A DNA stretch of 64,000 nt, from NCBI RefSeq assembly GCF_900108335.1, contig NZ_FNVT01000006.1, positions 248,001 to 312,000 on the forward strand. Reading direction: 5' to 3'. Positions 32,813 through 42,291 of this stretch are shown piece by piece. The translations under genes were made by a program, and so were the position numbers. The notes below the pieces were generated by a model, which had not been told where the DNA came from, searched no databases, and worked only from the letters and a program-made list of their open reading frames with translations. Origin of the DNA: Nonomuraea solani. Its GTDB lineage: Bacteria; Actinomycetota; Actinomycetes; Streptosporangiales; Streptosporangiaceae. Each line of letters begins with the position of its first letter. Position 1 is the stretch's first letter.

Positions 32813-33598
32813 TCAGTGGCTCGTTCTCCCGCGTACGGCCCAGGCTCTCGCCGTCAGCGCGATGACACCGCCGGGCAGCCGGGCGCGCAGCAGCTCCCGC
32901 AGGGAGTCGCGGTGGTCTTCGGAGAGCGACATCGTGTACGCCGGCGCCGGTCCCTGACCGCCGAGGAAGGGCCGCCAGTAGTCGTCGAAATCGGCGAACG
33001 TGGTGGCCGTGTCGATGGGCTGGACGGCGACCGCGTCCAGCCCGGCGTCCGTCCACAGGGCGCGCAGGTTCTCCGGCGCGCACAGCGGAAAACGCCGCCC
33101 CTCGTCGAGCTCCGCGGCGGCCGGGTCGAGCGCGGTGGCGGCGTCCCAGAAGTAGCGCATCATCTCCATCCCGGCGGCGTAGTCCCACACGTAGGCGGCG
33201 ACGGTGCCGCCCGGCACGGCGACCCGGGCCAGCTCGGCGGCGGCGCGAGCCGGCTCGGGGACGAAGTTCAGCGTCAGCCCGCTGACCACGGCGTCGAAAC
33301 CGTGGTCGGGCAGAGGCAGCGACCGCGCGTCACCGTGGCGGAAGACCGCCCGCGCATCGCCGGCCCGGGTACGGGCGACGGCCAGGAACCCCTCCGAGGT
33401 GTCCAGGCCGACGACGCCGGCCGGGTCGGCCACCGCGAGGATCGTGGCGGTGAGCGCCCCCGTGCCACACCCCACGTCGAGCCATCGCCCGCCGCCGGGC
33501 AGGTCGAGCCAGCCCAGGAAACTCGCCGCGGTACGGCGGCTCCACCGGCCGACGTACGTGTCGTAGGCGTCACCCACCGCCCAGATCTCGTCCGCCAT
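32813..33598 (-). CDS. Class I SAM-dependent methyltransferase (UbiE/Methyltransf_11 type)
   Basis: A 261-residue enzyme. SAM motif WLDVGCGTGALTATIL, acidic residue GVVGLDTSEGFLAVAR, motif IV FDAVVSGLTLNFVPEP. It resembles trans-aconitate/arsenite-like small-molecule methyltransferases but cannot be assigned further. It shares no sequence features with the neighbouring methyltransferase beyond the SAM core, so they are not duplicates. Together with the serine hydrolase upstream it may form a three-gene minus-strand unit. Confidence 0.9.
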   Translation of the reverse strand: MADEIWAVGDAYDTYVGRWSRRTAASFLGWLDLPGGGRWLDVGCGTGALTATILAVADPAGVVGLDTSEGFLAVARTRAGDARAVFRHGDARSLPLPDHGFDAVVSGLTLNFVPEPARAAAELARVAVPGGTVAAYVWDYAAGMEMMRYFWDAATALDPAAAELDEGRRFPLCAPENLRALWTDAGLDAVAVQPIDTATTFADFDDYWRPFLGGQGPAPAYTMSLSEDHRDSLRELLRARLPGGVIALTARAWAVRGRTSH

Positions 33599-33650
33599 TC
33601 GGCACCTCGCTCGCGTGACGACGAACCATCACTGTCGCACGCGAGGACGG

Positions 33651-34805
33651 CTACGCGCCGACGGAGACGCCGAACTCCGCCTCGACGGCCTGGAAGAGCA
33701 CGTCCCACGACCGCCACTCGGTGTTGGTGTGGACGGCGATGGTGTGCTCGCCGTCCGGGGTGCCGATCGCGAAGAACCAGGATCCCCAGAGGCTGCCGCC
33801 GACGCCACGCAGCGGCCGGCCGCCCGTGACCGCCTGGTCGAACTCGAACAGGCCGAGGCCGTAGCGGGCGTGCGGCATCCAGTAGCCGCCCTCGGTGGAG
33901 ACCGTGGTCCACATCGCGCGGTGCTGGGCCGGGGGCAGCAGGGTGCCGCTCGCCATCGCGCCGGCGAACCGGATCATGTCGGCGGTGTTCGAGATGACGC
34001 TGCCGGCCGACCAGCCGCTGGAGGAGTCGAGCTCGGTGACGTCGAGGGGCGGGAGCCCTGGCTCCTCCATCATTGACTCCCAGTTCTCCGGGGTGACCGC
34101 CGCCGGGTCGGCGCCGTCCTTGAAGAACAGGTTCGAGTAGCCCTTCGGCGACGGGTCAGGCAGGCTCGTGTCGCCTGTGAGGCGCACGTACGTGCCGGCC
34201 AGGCCGAGCGGGCGGATGACCGTGCGTTCGACCTCCTTGGCGTACGTGCTGCCGGTGGCCTTCTCGATGATCGCGCCGGCGAGGAAGAAGCCGCCGTTGG
34301 AGTACTCGAAGCGTTCACCGGGCGCGCCGACCGGCGGCTGGGACACGGCCGCCTTGAGCAGTTCGCCGGTGGTGAAGGTGTCGAAGCGGTGCCGGATGAA
34401 CCCGGCGCGGGTGGCGTAGCGGTGGGTCAGCTCCGGGGCCAGCCCGGTGGCGAACAGGCCACCGGTGTTGCTGAGCAGGTGCCTGATGGTGATCTTGTCG
34501 CCGTCGTAGCCGTTGACCGCCGGGTCCAGCACGCCGGGCAGCCACCTGTTCACCGGGTCCTCGATGCTCAGCCGGCCCTCGGCCTCCAGGGCCAGCATCG
34601 TGGCGGCGGTGAAAGCCTTGCCGCAACTGCCGGTGTGCACGCTCTCGCCCGGCCGGCGGGGGGCGCCGGTTTCGAGGTCGGCCACGCCGGCGCTGCCGAA
34701 CCAGCTTCCGTTCGTGTCCCGTACCTCGGCGACGATGCCGGGCACGCCCACCTCGGTGACGGCCCGGTCGAGCACCCGCTGCAGCTTCTCGCGTCTCATG
34801 TTCAT
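33651..34805 (-). CDS. Serine beta-lactamase/DD-peptidase-family hydrolase
   Basis: A 384-residue serine hydrolase with no signal peptide. The SxxK is SCGK (HTGSCGKAFTAATML), and YSN is present (FEYSNGGFFLAGAII). The third motif, normally HxG, reads RGVGGSLWGSWFF, so the His is missing. Start choice: the ATG at 34805 or 34799 is preferred; an open frame continues to a GTG at 34838 but crowds the divergent SARP promoter. Family members act on peptidoglycan peptides, esters or D-amino-acid peptides; here cytoplasmic, substrate unknown. Confidence 0.82.
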   Translation of the reverse strand: MNMRREKLQRVLDRAVTEVGVPGIVAEVRDTNGSWFGSAGVADLETGAPRRPGESVHTGSCGKAFTAATMLALEAEGRLSIEDPVNRWLPGVLDPAVNGYDGDKITIRHLLSNTGGLFATGLAPELTHRYATRAGFIRHRFDTFTTGELLKAAVSQPPVGAPGERFEYSNGGFFLAGAIIEKATGSTYAKEVERTVIRPLGLAGTYVRLTGDTSLPDPSPKGYSNLFFKDGADPAAVTPENWESMMEEPGLPPLDVTELDSSSGWSAGSVISNTADMIRFAGAMASGTLLPPAQHRAMWTTVSTEGGYWMPHARYGLGLFEFDQAVTGGRPLRGVGGSLWGSWFFAIGTPDGEHTIAVHTNTEWRSWDVLFQAVEAEFGVSVGA

Positions 34806-34866
34806 GCCTACGACGATGTCGGCCGCCGCTTTCAGCACTCTTAGATCGTTCTTTTACGCTGTGTGC

Positions 34867-37800
34867 ATGCGGATTGAGGTGCTGGGGCCGGTGCGGGTCT
34901 ACACCGGCGGCGGCGAGCCGATCGACGTCGGTGGCGTCATGGTTCGCGCGCTGCTGGCCCGGCTGGCGCTGGCCGGGGGCGAGGTGGTGTCGGTCGACGC
35001 GCTCGTCGACGGCCTGTGGCGGCCGGGCGGGGGGACCGTCAACGCGCTGCACGGGCTGGTGCACCGGCTGCGCCGTTCTCTGGGCGAGGCCGGGGTCGTG
35101 GAAATGACCGCCGGCGGGTACCGCCTGCGCGTGGAGGACGTCGACGCCGACCGGTTCGAGGAGCTGGCGAAGAAGGGCGGCAGCGAACTGGCCGCGGGCC
35201 TGGCGAAGAAGGGCGGCGGCGAACTGGCCGCGGGCGCGTTCCGGCGGGCGGGCGCGCTGCTGGGCGAGGCGCTGGGGTTGTGGCGGGGTGACGCGCTCGC
35301 CGACGTGCTCGACGCCCCTTTCGCCGGTACGGCCCGCCCCCGTCTGGAGGAGCTGCGCGTCGCCGCCGTCGAGGACCGGTTCGAGGCCGAGCTGCGGCTG
35401 GGCCGGCACGACGAGATCCTGGCCGACATGGCGGCGGTGGCCGCCGGTCACCCGCTGCGCGAACGACTGGCCGGGCTGCGGATGCGCGCCCTGTCGGCGG
35501 CCGGCCGCCAATCCGACGCGCTGGCCCTGTTCGAGGAGGTCCGCGGCACACTCGCCGACGAACTGGGCATCGACCCGTCGGCGGAACTACGGGAAACACA
35601 CCTGGCCGTCCTCCGAGGCGAAGCGCACCTGGCCGTGCCGCACAGCGAACGGGAGCCGCGCGAAGCTCGTCCGGCGGGGCCGGGTGGTGCGGCGGAGCCG
35701 CGGCGGGCTGGGCCCGGGCGGTTGCCGGCGCCGCTGACCAGCTTCGTCGGGCGTGCGGAGGAGCTGAGACTGCTGGCCGAGGCGCTGGAGAGCGCCCGGC
35801 TGGTCACCGTCGTGGGGCCGGGCGGCGTGGGTAAGACCCGGCTGGCCGTGGAGGCGGCCGGTCGGCATCGCGCCCATCGGCGTGACCGGGTCTGGCTCGT
35901 CCCCCTCGCCGGGGTGACCACGGCGGACGGGCTGCCCGAGGCGGTGCTGGGCACACTCGGCCCCGCCGACGGCCGCCCGTCCGGTGCGGCGCCGGACGGT
36001 ACACAGCCGGACGGTACGGCGCCGGACGTTACGCAGCCGCACGTTATGCCGCTGGACCGTGTGATCGACCTGCTCGCCGGTGACGAAGGCGTGCTGGTGC
36101 TGGACAACTGCGAACAGATCTCGGGGGCGGCGGCGGAGTTCGCCCGGCACCTGCTCGAACGCCGCCCGAACCTGACCATCCTGGCCACGAGCCGGGAGCC
36201 GCTGGAGGTCATGGGCGAGGTGCTGTGCCGTCTGGGCCCGCTCGACCTGCCCCCGGCGCACGCGGATCGCGATCGCGCCGCCCGGGCGGCCGCCGTGCGG
36301 CTGTTCCTCGACCGGGCGGCGGCCGTACAGCCCGGTTTCGCACTGGACGAGCCGAGCGTGACCCCGGTCGTGGACATCGTGCGCCGGCTGGACGGGCTGC
36401 CGCTCGCCCTGGAGCTGGCCGCGGCGCGGCTGCGGACGATGAGCGCCGAACGGCTCGCCCAGCGGCTGGACGACCGCTTCCGGCTGCTCAGCACCGGCAA
36501 CCGAGGCGCCCAGCCGCGCCAGCGGACCCTTCACGCGGTCATCGAGTGGAGCTGGGACCTCCTCACCGATCCGGAACGCACGCTCGCCCGCCGAATGTCG
36601 ATATTTCCGGCGAGAACCGGCATCGCCGCCATCGAAGCCGTCTGCTCAGACACGACCCTCCACGCCGGCGAAACCGCCCACTCAGACGCGACCCTCCCCA
36701 CCAGCGAAGCCGCCCGCTCGGACGCGACCTCTCCCACCGAGGGAGCCGCCCGCTCGGACGCGATCCTCCCTGTCGGCGGGGTCGGTTACCTGCTGGACTC
36801 CCTGGTCGACAAGTCGATCGTGGAGCGGGCCGGCGACACGTACCGCATGCTGGAGACGATCCGCGCCCACGCGGCCGGCAAGCTCGCGGCCGAACGCGAG
36901 GCCGTCCTGGGCCGGCACACGCGGCACTTCGCCGCCCTGGCCGAGGAGCACGAGCCGCTGCTGCGCTCGGAGCGGCAGGCGGAGTCGCTGCGGCTGTTCC
37001 AGACCGAGTACGACAACCTGATGTACGCCCTGCGGACGGCCATCGGCACCGGCGACGCCGAGAATGCGGCCCGGCTGCTCGGCCCGCTGTACTGGTACTG
37101 GGTCATGCTCCGCTACGACGGCCGGGCCGACGCCTACGTGGCCAGGGTCGTGGAGTTCGGCGACGCGCTGCCCGCCCCCGCACGGGCCGCGTTCACCGCG
37201 ATCCACCTGCTGAACGGCGAGGGCCTCGACCCTGTACGGCTGCGCTCGGCCATCGACGACTGCGCGAGCACGGGCGCGCTGCGGCGCTATCCGATGCTGC
37301 TGACGATGCCGCTGATGGTGGCGGTCATGCTCAGGCTGGACGACGTCGTCGATCGCGAGATCGCCCGGGCGCGCGGCGGCTCGGACCGCTGGGCGATCGC
37401 CTGCACGTACGCGATCGAGGCCATGCGCCACCGCGAACGGGCCGACCACGACGGCGGCGCCACCGCGATGGCGGCGGCGTCGCGGGCGTTCGAGGAGACC
37501 GGCGACCGCTGGTGGACGGCCAAGACGCTGATCGGCATGGCGCAGATCCACGCCCTGCGCGGCGAGCACGACGAGGCGGTCGCCGCCTACGAGCGCAGCG
37601 TCGCGATCGCCATCGACCTCGGCTCGCAGGACGAGGTCTCGACCCGGCTCGGGCTGGCCGCCGCACGCATGCGCGGCGGCGACCTGGCGGGCGCCAGGCG
37701 CGACGTCGAGACCGCCGAACGGGCGGCCTGGGAGCGCGGCCAGCCCATGCTGGAGATCGAGGTCCTGGGCGGCCTGGCCGAGCTGTACCGCCGCTCCGGC

Positions 37801-38247
37801 GAGGTCGAACGCGCCGGCCACGCGCTCGACCGGCTGGAGACGCTCGCCCGCCGACTGCCCCTCCCGGCCGAGACGACCCGGCACCTGGTGGCCCCCGCCA
37901 GGATGGCGAACCTCCTCACCGCCGGGGACACCGCGGGTGCCCGCGAGCTGCTGCCCCAAGCCCTCCAGGCGGCGCGGGCGAACATGGACCCGCCGTCGGC
38001 CGCCCAGCTCCTGGCCCGGCTGCTGTTCCTGGAGGACGATCCGGCGGGCGCGGCGACCGCGCTCGGCCTGAGCCGGGCCATCCGTGGCACCTTCGACCAG
38101 GGCGACGTCGAGCTGCGAGCGCTCTCGGAGGCTCTCGTGGAACGGCTCGGCCGCGCCGGCTACGACCGCGCCTACCGCCTGGGCGCCGACCTGACCGCGC
38201 ACGAGGCCATCGACCGGCTGACGAGTCGATCATCCACCGAACCATGA
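34867..38247 (+). CDS. SARP-type regulator with NB-ARC-like ATPase and TPR domains (AfsR-like)
   Basis: A 1126-residue regulator. N-terminal OmpR/SARP winged helix (MRIEVLGPVRVYTGGGEPIDVGG, 1-95), BTAD domain (about 100-255), ATPase with Walker A VVGPGGVGKTRLA (about 315-327) and Walker B VLVLDNCEQ (about 409), GLPLALELAAARLR motif, and a C-terminal TPR region (about 730-1126). This is the AfsR-like plan that activates secondary metabolism, but no biosynthetic cluster is in view. The ATG at 34867 is leaderless: TACGCT ends 6 nt before it. Three in-frame tandem expansions lie in linkers (residues 100-123, about 372-395, about 593-635). It is divergent from the serine hydrolase. Confidence 0.9.
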   Translation: MRIEVLGPVRVYTGGGEPIDVGGVMVRALLARLALAGGEVVSVDALVDGLWRPGGGTVNALHGLVHRLRRSLGEAGVVEMTAGGYRLRVEDVDADRFEELAKKGGSELAAGLAKKGGGELAAGAFRRAGALLGEALGLWRGDALADVLDAPFAGTARPRLEELRVAAVEDRFEAELRLGRHDEILADMAAVAAGHPLRERLAGLRMRALSAAGRQSDALALFEEVRGTLADELGIDPSAELRETHLAVLRGEAHLAVPHSEREPREARPAGPGGAAEPRRAGPGRLPAPLTSFVGRAEELRLLAEALESARLVTVVGPGGVGKTRLAVEAAGRHRAHRRDRVWLVPLAGVTTADGLPEAVLGTLGPADGRPSGAAPDGTQPDGTAPDVTQPHVMPLDRVIDLLAGDEGVLVLDNCEQISGAAAEFARHLLERRPNLTILATSREPLEVMGEVLCRLGPLDLPPAHADRDRAARAAAVRLFLDRAAAVQPGFALDEPSVTPVVDIVRRLDGLPLALELAAARLRTMSAERLAQRLDDRFRLLSTGNRGAQPRQRTLHAVIEWSWDLLTDPERTLARRMSIFPARTGIAAIEAVCSDTTLHAGETAHSDATLPTSEAARSDATSPTEGAARSDAILPVGGVGYLLDSLVDKSIVERAGDTYRMLETIRAHAAGKLAAEREAVLGRHTRHFAALAEEHEPLLRSERQAESLRLFQTEYDNLMYALRTAIGTGDAENAARLLGPLYWYWVMLRYDGRADAYVARVVEFGDALPAPARAAFTAIHLLNGEGLDPVRLRSAIDDCASTGALRRYPMLLTMPLMVAVMLRLDDVVDREIARARGGSDRWAIACTYAIEAMRHRERADHDGGATAMAAASRAFEETGDRWWTAKTLIGMAQIHALRGEHDEAVAAYERSVAIAIDLGSQDEVSTRLGLAAARMRGGDLAGARRDVETAERAAWERGQPMLEIEVLGGLAELYRRSGEVERAGHALDRLETLARRLPLPAETTRHLVAPARMANLLTAGDTAGARELLPQALQAARANMDPPSAAQLLARLLFLEDDPAGAATALGLSRAIRGTFDQGDVELRALSEALVERLGRAGYDRAYRLGADLTAHEAIDRLTSRSSTEP
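35164..35235 (+). repeat. 36-bp tandem duplication in the SARP gene
   Basis: Two adjacent copies with one mismatch encode LAKKGGSELAAG and LAKKGGGELAAG, at the start of the BTAD domain. Confidence 0.9.
36645..36770 (+). repeat. 36-bp tandem repeats (about 3.5 copies) in the SARP gene
   Basis: 12-residue units SDTTLHAGETAH, SDATLPTSEAAR, SDATSPTEGAAR, then SDAILP. They fall in a linker after the ATPase region and are in-frame. Not a CRISPR: there are no spacers. Confidence 0.85.
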
Positions 38248-38458
38248 CAACGCCGGGCGCGTCCAACCTCATGTGGATCACCGCGCGCTCGGCGTCGTCA
38301 TGGGGGCGGTCCTGCTGATCGCCTTCGGCTGCCAGGCACGCCCCGCGGCACCGTTCGGGCGTTCGTCCGCGGCGGCGCGTTCCACGATCAGCATGCGGGC
38401 GAGTCTATGACGCGCTCTTCCACGGGAAATGTCGGAGGCCGGTCGTACCGTGAGGCCC

Positions 38459-39259
38459 ATGACCGACTTCCGTGACCAAGATCTCGCCGGAGCGCGCTTC
38501 GAGCGGGCGAACCTCCAGGGCGCCACCTTCGACCACGTGTCGCTCAGCGACGCTCACCTGCGGTCAGTCGATTTCACCGGCGCGCGGATCCGCGGCGCCT
38601 CCTTCCACCGGAGCCGTCTGCGCGGCGTGGAGCTGGTCGACGTCGAGATCAGCGGCGAGCTGCGCAACGTCGTCGTCAACGGTGTCGACATCGCGCCTCT
38701 CGTCGAGGCCGAGCTGGACCGCCGCATGCCCGAGCGGGCGACGATGCGCCCCAAGGACGCCGACGGGTTCCGCACCGCGTGGGCGACCCTGGAGCGGCTG
38801 TGGGCGGGCACCGTCGAGCGGGCGCGGACGTTCCCCGAAGAGGCGCTCCACCAGGGCGTCGACGACGAATGGTCCTTCATCCAGACCCTGCGGCACCTCA
38901 ACTTCGCCGGTGCCGCCTGGGTGGGCCGGATGATCCTCGGCAACGCCTCGCCCTGGCACCCGCTGGACCTGCCGTGGGACGAGGCGCCCGGGTGGGACGG
39001 CATCCCGTGGGACCGCGAGGCACGGCCGGCGCTCGACGAGGTGCTCGCGGTCCGGCGCGAGCGCCAGGCGATGGTCCGCGAGGTCATGGAGTCGCTCACC
39101 GACGAGCGGCTCGCCTCCCAGGTGACGCGCGACGAGCCCGGCTGGCCTCAGATGGAGGATTTCCCCTTCGCGGAGTGTCTCAGCATCGTCCTCAACGAGG
39201 AGTGGGAGCACCGGCTCTACGCCGAACGGGACCTGACGGCGCTGGAGTCAGCCCCGTGA
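38459..39259 (+). CDS. DinB-family protein with N-terminal pentapeptide repeats
   Basis: A 266-residue protein. Residues 1-60 are pentapeptide repeats (A-[DN]-L/F steps: DLAGARFERANLQGATFDHVSLSDAHLRSVDFTGARIRGASF). The rest is a DinB/mycothiol-transferase-like four-helix bundle with His residues that usually bind metal (FIQTLRHLNFAGAAWVGRM; ECLSIVLNEEWEHRLYAERDL). Such pentapeptide-DinB fusions are typical of actinomycetes and probably act on small thiols; unproven. The ATG at 38459 has TACCGT 7 nt upstream; an ATG at 38429 is an alternative. Confidence 0.85.
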   Translation: MTDFRDQDLAGARFERANLQGATFDHVSLSDAHLRSVDFTGARIRGASFHRSRLRGVELVDVEISGELRNVVVNGVDIAPLVEAELDRRMPERATMRPKDADGFRTAWATLERLWAGTVERARTFPEEALHQGVDDEWSFIQTLRHLNFAGAAWVGRMILGNASPWHPLDLPWDEAPGWDGIPWDREARPALDEVLAVRRERQAMVREVMESLTDERLASQVTRDEPGWPQMEDFPFAECLSIVLNEEWEHRLYAERDLTALESAP

Positions 39260-39381
39260 TCGCCCGCAGGGCCTCGGAGAGCTGGGCGCGGCGGGCGGCG
39301 CCACCGGTGGCGGCCCGCCGCCTTGTGCCCGCGGGCCGAGCAGCCACCGGCGCGACAGGTCACTCACCCGGCCGGTCCTAA

Positions 39382-40251
39382 TTAGCACGGATGGACGACC
39401 CCCTGCGGGGCGAACTCGCCGGCGTGGTCGAGCACCCACTGGTGGAAGGTGCGCGCCGGGCTTCCGGTCACCATCTCCACGGTCTTGGTGAGGGCGGGCG
39501 AAGGCCCGTCGAGCATCTTCGCGTAGCCGTCGAGCAGCACGTCCGCGAAGGAGTCGTCGGCCGCGAACCGCCGCCTCGCCGCCTCGCGGGACAGCTCCCG
39601 CCACCGCAGCGGCCGGCCGAGCGCCTGGCCGATGACGTGCACCTGCTCGACCTGGGTCAGCGCCTGTGGCCCGGTCAGCAGGTAGCACGCCTGGTCGTGG
39701 CCGTCCTCGGTCAGCGCGCACACCGCGACGGCGGCGATGTCGGCCTCGTGCAGCATCGCCATCCGTACCGCGCCGAAGGGCCCGGCGACCGTGTCGCCGG
39801 CGCGGATCTGGTCCGCCCACCACAGCGCGTTCGCGGCGAACGTGCTCGGCCGTAGCACGGTCCAGGCCAGGCCGGACGCGGCGAGGAGCCGTTCGACCTC
39901 GGCGTGCGAGCGGCCCACCCGGCCGGTGTGCCGGTCGGGGGGCAGCCCGTCCTGTACGGCGCCGGACGACATCAGCACCACCCGGCGGGCGTGCCGTTCG
40001 ACCACGTCCATGATCGCCGCCATCGGCTCGGCGTCGTGGAACGGCCACATGAGGAAGACCGTCTCCACCCCGTCCAGGCACGCCTCCAGGCCGGCCGGAT
40101 CGGCGAGGTCGCCGCGCACCACCTCGGCGCCCTCGGGCAGGTTCGCGGTCTCCGGACTGCGGGTCATCGCCCGTACGGGGATGCCGCGCTCCAGAAGCCG
40201 GGCCAGCACCTGGCCTCCGACATTGCCACTGGCACCTGTCACCAGAATCAT
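39382..40251 (-). CDS. NmrA-like NAD(P)-binding protein
   Basis: A 289-residue atypical SDR. MILVTGASGNVGGQVLARLLERGIPVRAMTRSP is the dinucleotide-binding start; SSGAVQDG and WTVLRPSTFAANALWW follow. The ATG at 40251 is chosen because the Rossmann strand begins at once and GGCGGAG lies upstream; longer frames add a non-conserved tail. It is a second NmrA paralogue (the other is at 7929) and divergent from the AsnC-family gene, whose product may regulate it. Confidence 0.88.
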   Translation of the reverse strand: MILVTGASGNVGGQVLARLLERGIPVRAMTRSPETANLPEGAEVVRGDLADPAGLEACLDGVETVFLMWPFHDAEPMAAIMDVVERHARRVVLMSSGAVQDGLPPDRHTGRVGRSHAEVERLLAASGLAWTVLRPSTFAANALWWADQIRAGDTVAGPFGAVRMAMLHEADIAAVAVCALTEDGHDQACYLLTGPQALTQVEQVHVIGQALGRPLRWRELSREAARRRFAADDSFADVLLDGYAKMLDGPSPALTKTVEMVTGSPARTFHQWVLDHAGEFAPQGVVHPC

Positions 40252-40357
40252 TTCTCCGCCTTCCACTCGTTTCGGAAAAGGTTCACCCGCACCGGCATGG
40301 GCCTGCCAGCGATTACGCATCGAGTGACGGATTCCGCCACCTCGCTACTCTTGTGCG

Positions 40358-41305
40358 GTGGATCCGATCGAACGAGCGTTGGTGCACGCCCTCCAACTGG
40401 ACGGCCGGGCGCCGTTCAGCCAGATCGCCAAGGTGCTCGACGTGTCCGAGCAAACGGTCGCGCGCCGCTACCGGAAACTGCGCTCCGCCGGGGCGATCCG
40501 CGTGGTGGGCGGCGTCGACGGGGCGCGGCTCGGCTACACCTCGTGGACCATCCGCTTGCGGACGACCCCAGATGCGTCGGAAACGCTCGGCGGCGCGCTG
40601 GCCCGGCGCGCCGACACGTTCTACGTGCACCTGCTCTCCGGCGGCACCGAGATCTCCTGCTTCACCCAGGCCCGCCTCGAAACCGGCGAGGCGTCACTCC
40701 TGGACAGACTGCCGCGAACCGGCAAGGTGCTGGGGATGAGCGCGCATTCGCTCCTGCACGGCTTCGCCATCCCCGGCGGCTGGGCCGGCCTGGCCGCCCT
40801 GGAGGAAGAGCGCGCCGCCCTGCTCAGGTACACCCCCGCCCCCGAGAGCCGGGTCACCGCCGGCGCGGCCGATCACGCGCTGCTGGCGGCGCTGGCCGCC
40901 GACGGCCGTACCAGCCACGCCGATCTCGCCGTCGCGACCGGCTGGTCGGAATCGACGGTCCGGCGGCGGCTCGACCACCTGCGCGGCTCCGGCGCGCTGC
41001 TGATCCAGCTGGAGTTCGACCCTCGCGCCCTGGGGTTTCGGGCGCAGGCCAGGCTCTGGATGTCAGTACGGCCGTCGCGCCTGGTCCAGGTCGCGGAAAC
41101 GATGGCCACCCATCCCGAGGTCTCGTTCGTCGGCGTCACCACCGGCGCCACGAACCTCATGGCCGAGGTCATCTGCCGGGACAACGCCGACCTCTACCGC
41201 TATCTGACCGAGCGGGTGAGCACCCTGGACGCCGTCCAGACCATGGAGACAGGGCCCGTGCTGCGCACCCTCAAGCGGATCGGCACCATCCGGCTGCCCG
41301 CATGA
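40358..41305 (+). CDS. Lrp/AsnC-family regulator with duplicated modules
   Basis: A 315-residue regulator with two HTH/RAM units in tandem: IERALVHALQLDGRAPFSQIAKVLDVSEQTVARRYRKL (residues 4-41) and ADHALLAALAADGRTSHADLAVATGWSESTVRRRLDHL (about 170-210), each followed by an AsnC ligand-binding segment. Double-AsnC proteins occur in actinomycetes. The GTG at 40358 has TACTCT exactly 6 nt upstream, so it is leaderless. Its stop overlaps the next ATG (ATGA). Confidence 0.9.
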   Translation: MDPIERALVHALQLDGRAPFSQIAKVLDVSEQTVARRYRKLRSAGAIRVVGGVDGARLGYTSWTIRLRTTPDASETLGGALARRADTFYVHLLSGGTEISCFTQARLETGEASLLDRLPRTGKVLGMSAHSLLHGFAIPGGWAGLAALEEERAALLRYTPAPESRVTAGAADHALLAALAADGRTSHADLAVATGWSESTVRRRLDHLRGSGALLIQLEFDPRALGFRAQARLWMSVRPSRLVQVAETMATHPEVSFVGVTTGATNLMAEVICRDNADLYRYLTERVSTLDAVQTMETGPVLRTLKRIGTIRLPA

Positions 41306-42267
41306 TGGTAGGCATGAGTCCCCATGACGTTCAGGTGATGCGGCAGGCGGTGCTGCGCTTTCTCGGCTCCCTCGACACCGAGCGGAGAGCGGCCGCGACG
41401 GCGCCGTTCGGCTCTCCCGAACGCACCGAGTGGTCCTATCTCCCCGGCGCCCGCCCGGGGTTACCGCTGGTCGAGATGACCTCTCCGCAGCAGGATCTGG
41501 CGTTCGCCCTGCTCGAACTCGGCTGCGGCGCGACCGGCGCGCGCACCGCGAGAGGCGTCATCGAGCTCGAACGCGTCCGGCGCCGCCTGGTGACCGGCGT
41601 CGACGAGATCGACGGCGACCGCTACTGGTTCCGCGTGTTCGGCGAGCCGGGCGGCGCGGACCCGTGGGCGTGGCGGGTCAACGGCCACCACCTCGCGGTG
41701 CACATCACGGTCGTGGGCGACGCGATCACCGTCACGCCGAGCTTCCTGGGCGCCGAACCGGCCCTGGTCCTGTCCGGGCCGCAGCGGGGCCTGCGACTGC
41801 TCGTCGAGGAGGAGGAGATGGGCCGGGCCCTGCTCGCCGACCTCGCGCCGCACCAGCGATCGATCGCGATCACCGGCGAGGTGGCCCCCGACGATGTCCT
41901 CACCCGCAACGACCCCGTGGCCGACCTCGACCGCATCCCGCGCGGGCTGTCCCACGCCGACATGCCGGCGTCGTCGCGGGAGTTGCTCGAACGGCTTGTC
42001 CGCCGCTACTTCGACCGCGCCCCCGGCTGGTACGGCGAGACCTGCTGGCGGCACGCCCTCGACGCCGGCCTCGACAAGGTGACCTTCGCCTGGACGGGTT
42101 CCGACCGGCGCGGCGAGGGCCATTACTACTGCGTCGTCGGGCCCACGTTCCTGCTGGAATACGACAACACCCAGGACGACGCCAACCACATCCATTCCGT
42201 GTGGCGCGACCTGCGCCATGATTGGGGCGGCGACCTGCTCGCCCATCATTACGCCGACCACCATTGA
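41302..42267 (+). CDS. DUF3500 protein
   Basis: A 321-residue protein coupled to the AsnC-type gene by an ATGA overlap. Family marks: EWSYLPGARPGLPLVEMTSPQQDLAFALL, WAWRVNGHHLAVHITVVGDAITVTPSFLGAEPA, and the C-terminal signature GPTFLLEYDNTQDDANHIHSVWRDLRHDWGGDLLAHHY, rich in His/Asp that could bind metal. No enzyme activity is proven for the family. No signal peptide, although many homologues are exported. ATGs at 41305 and 41314 are alternative starts. Confidence 0.88.
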   Translation: MMVGMSPHDVQVMRQAVLRFLGSLDTERRAAATAPFGSPERTEWSYLPGARPGLPLVEMTSPQQDLAFALLELGCGATGARTARGVIELERVRRRLVTGVDEIDGDRYWFRVFGEPGGADPWAWRVNGHHLAVHITVVGDAITVTPSFLGAEPALVLSGPQRGLRLLVEEEEMGRALLADLAPHQRSIAITGEVAPDDVLTRNDPVADLDRIPRGLSHADMPASSRELLERLVRRYFDRAPGWYGETCWRHALDAGLDKVTFAWTGSDRRGEGHYYCVVGPTFLLEYDNTQDDANHIHSVWRDLRHDWGGDLLAHHYADHH

Positions 42268-42291
42268 CCTGACGCGTGCTACGGTCGCGAG

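Noticed and set aside
36645-36770. 36-bp direct repeats considered as a CRISPR array
   Set aside because: Repeats are adjacent without spacers and encode 12-residue units in frame inside the SARP gene.
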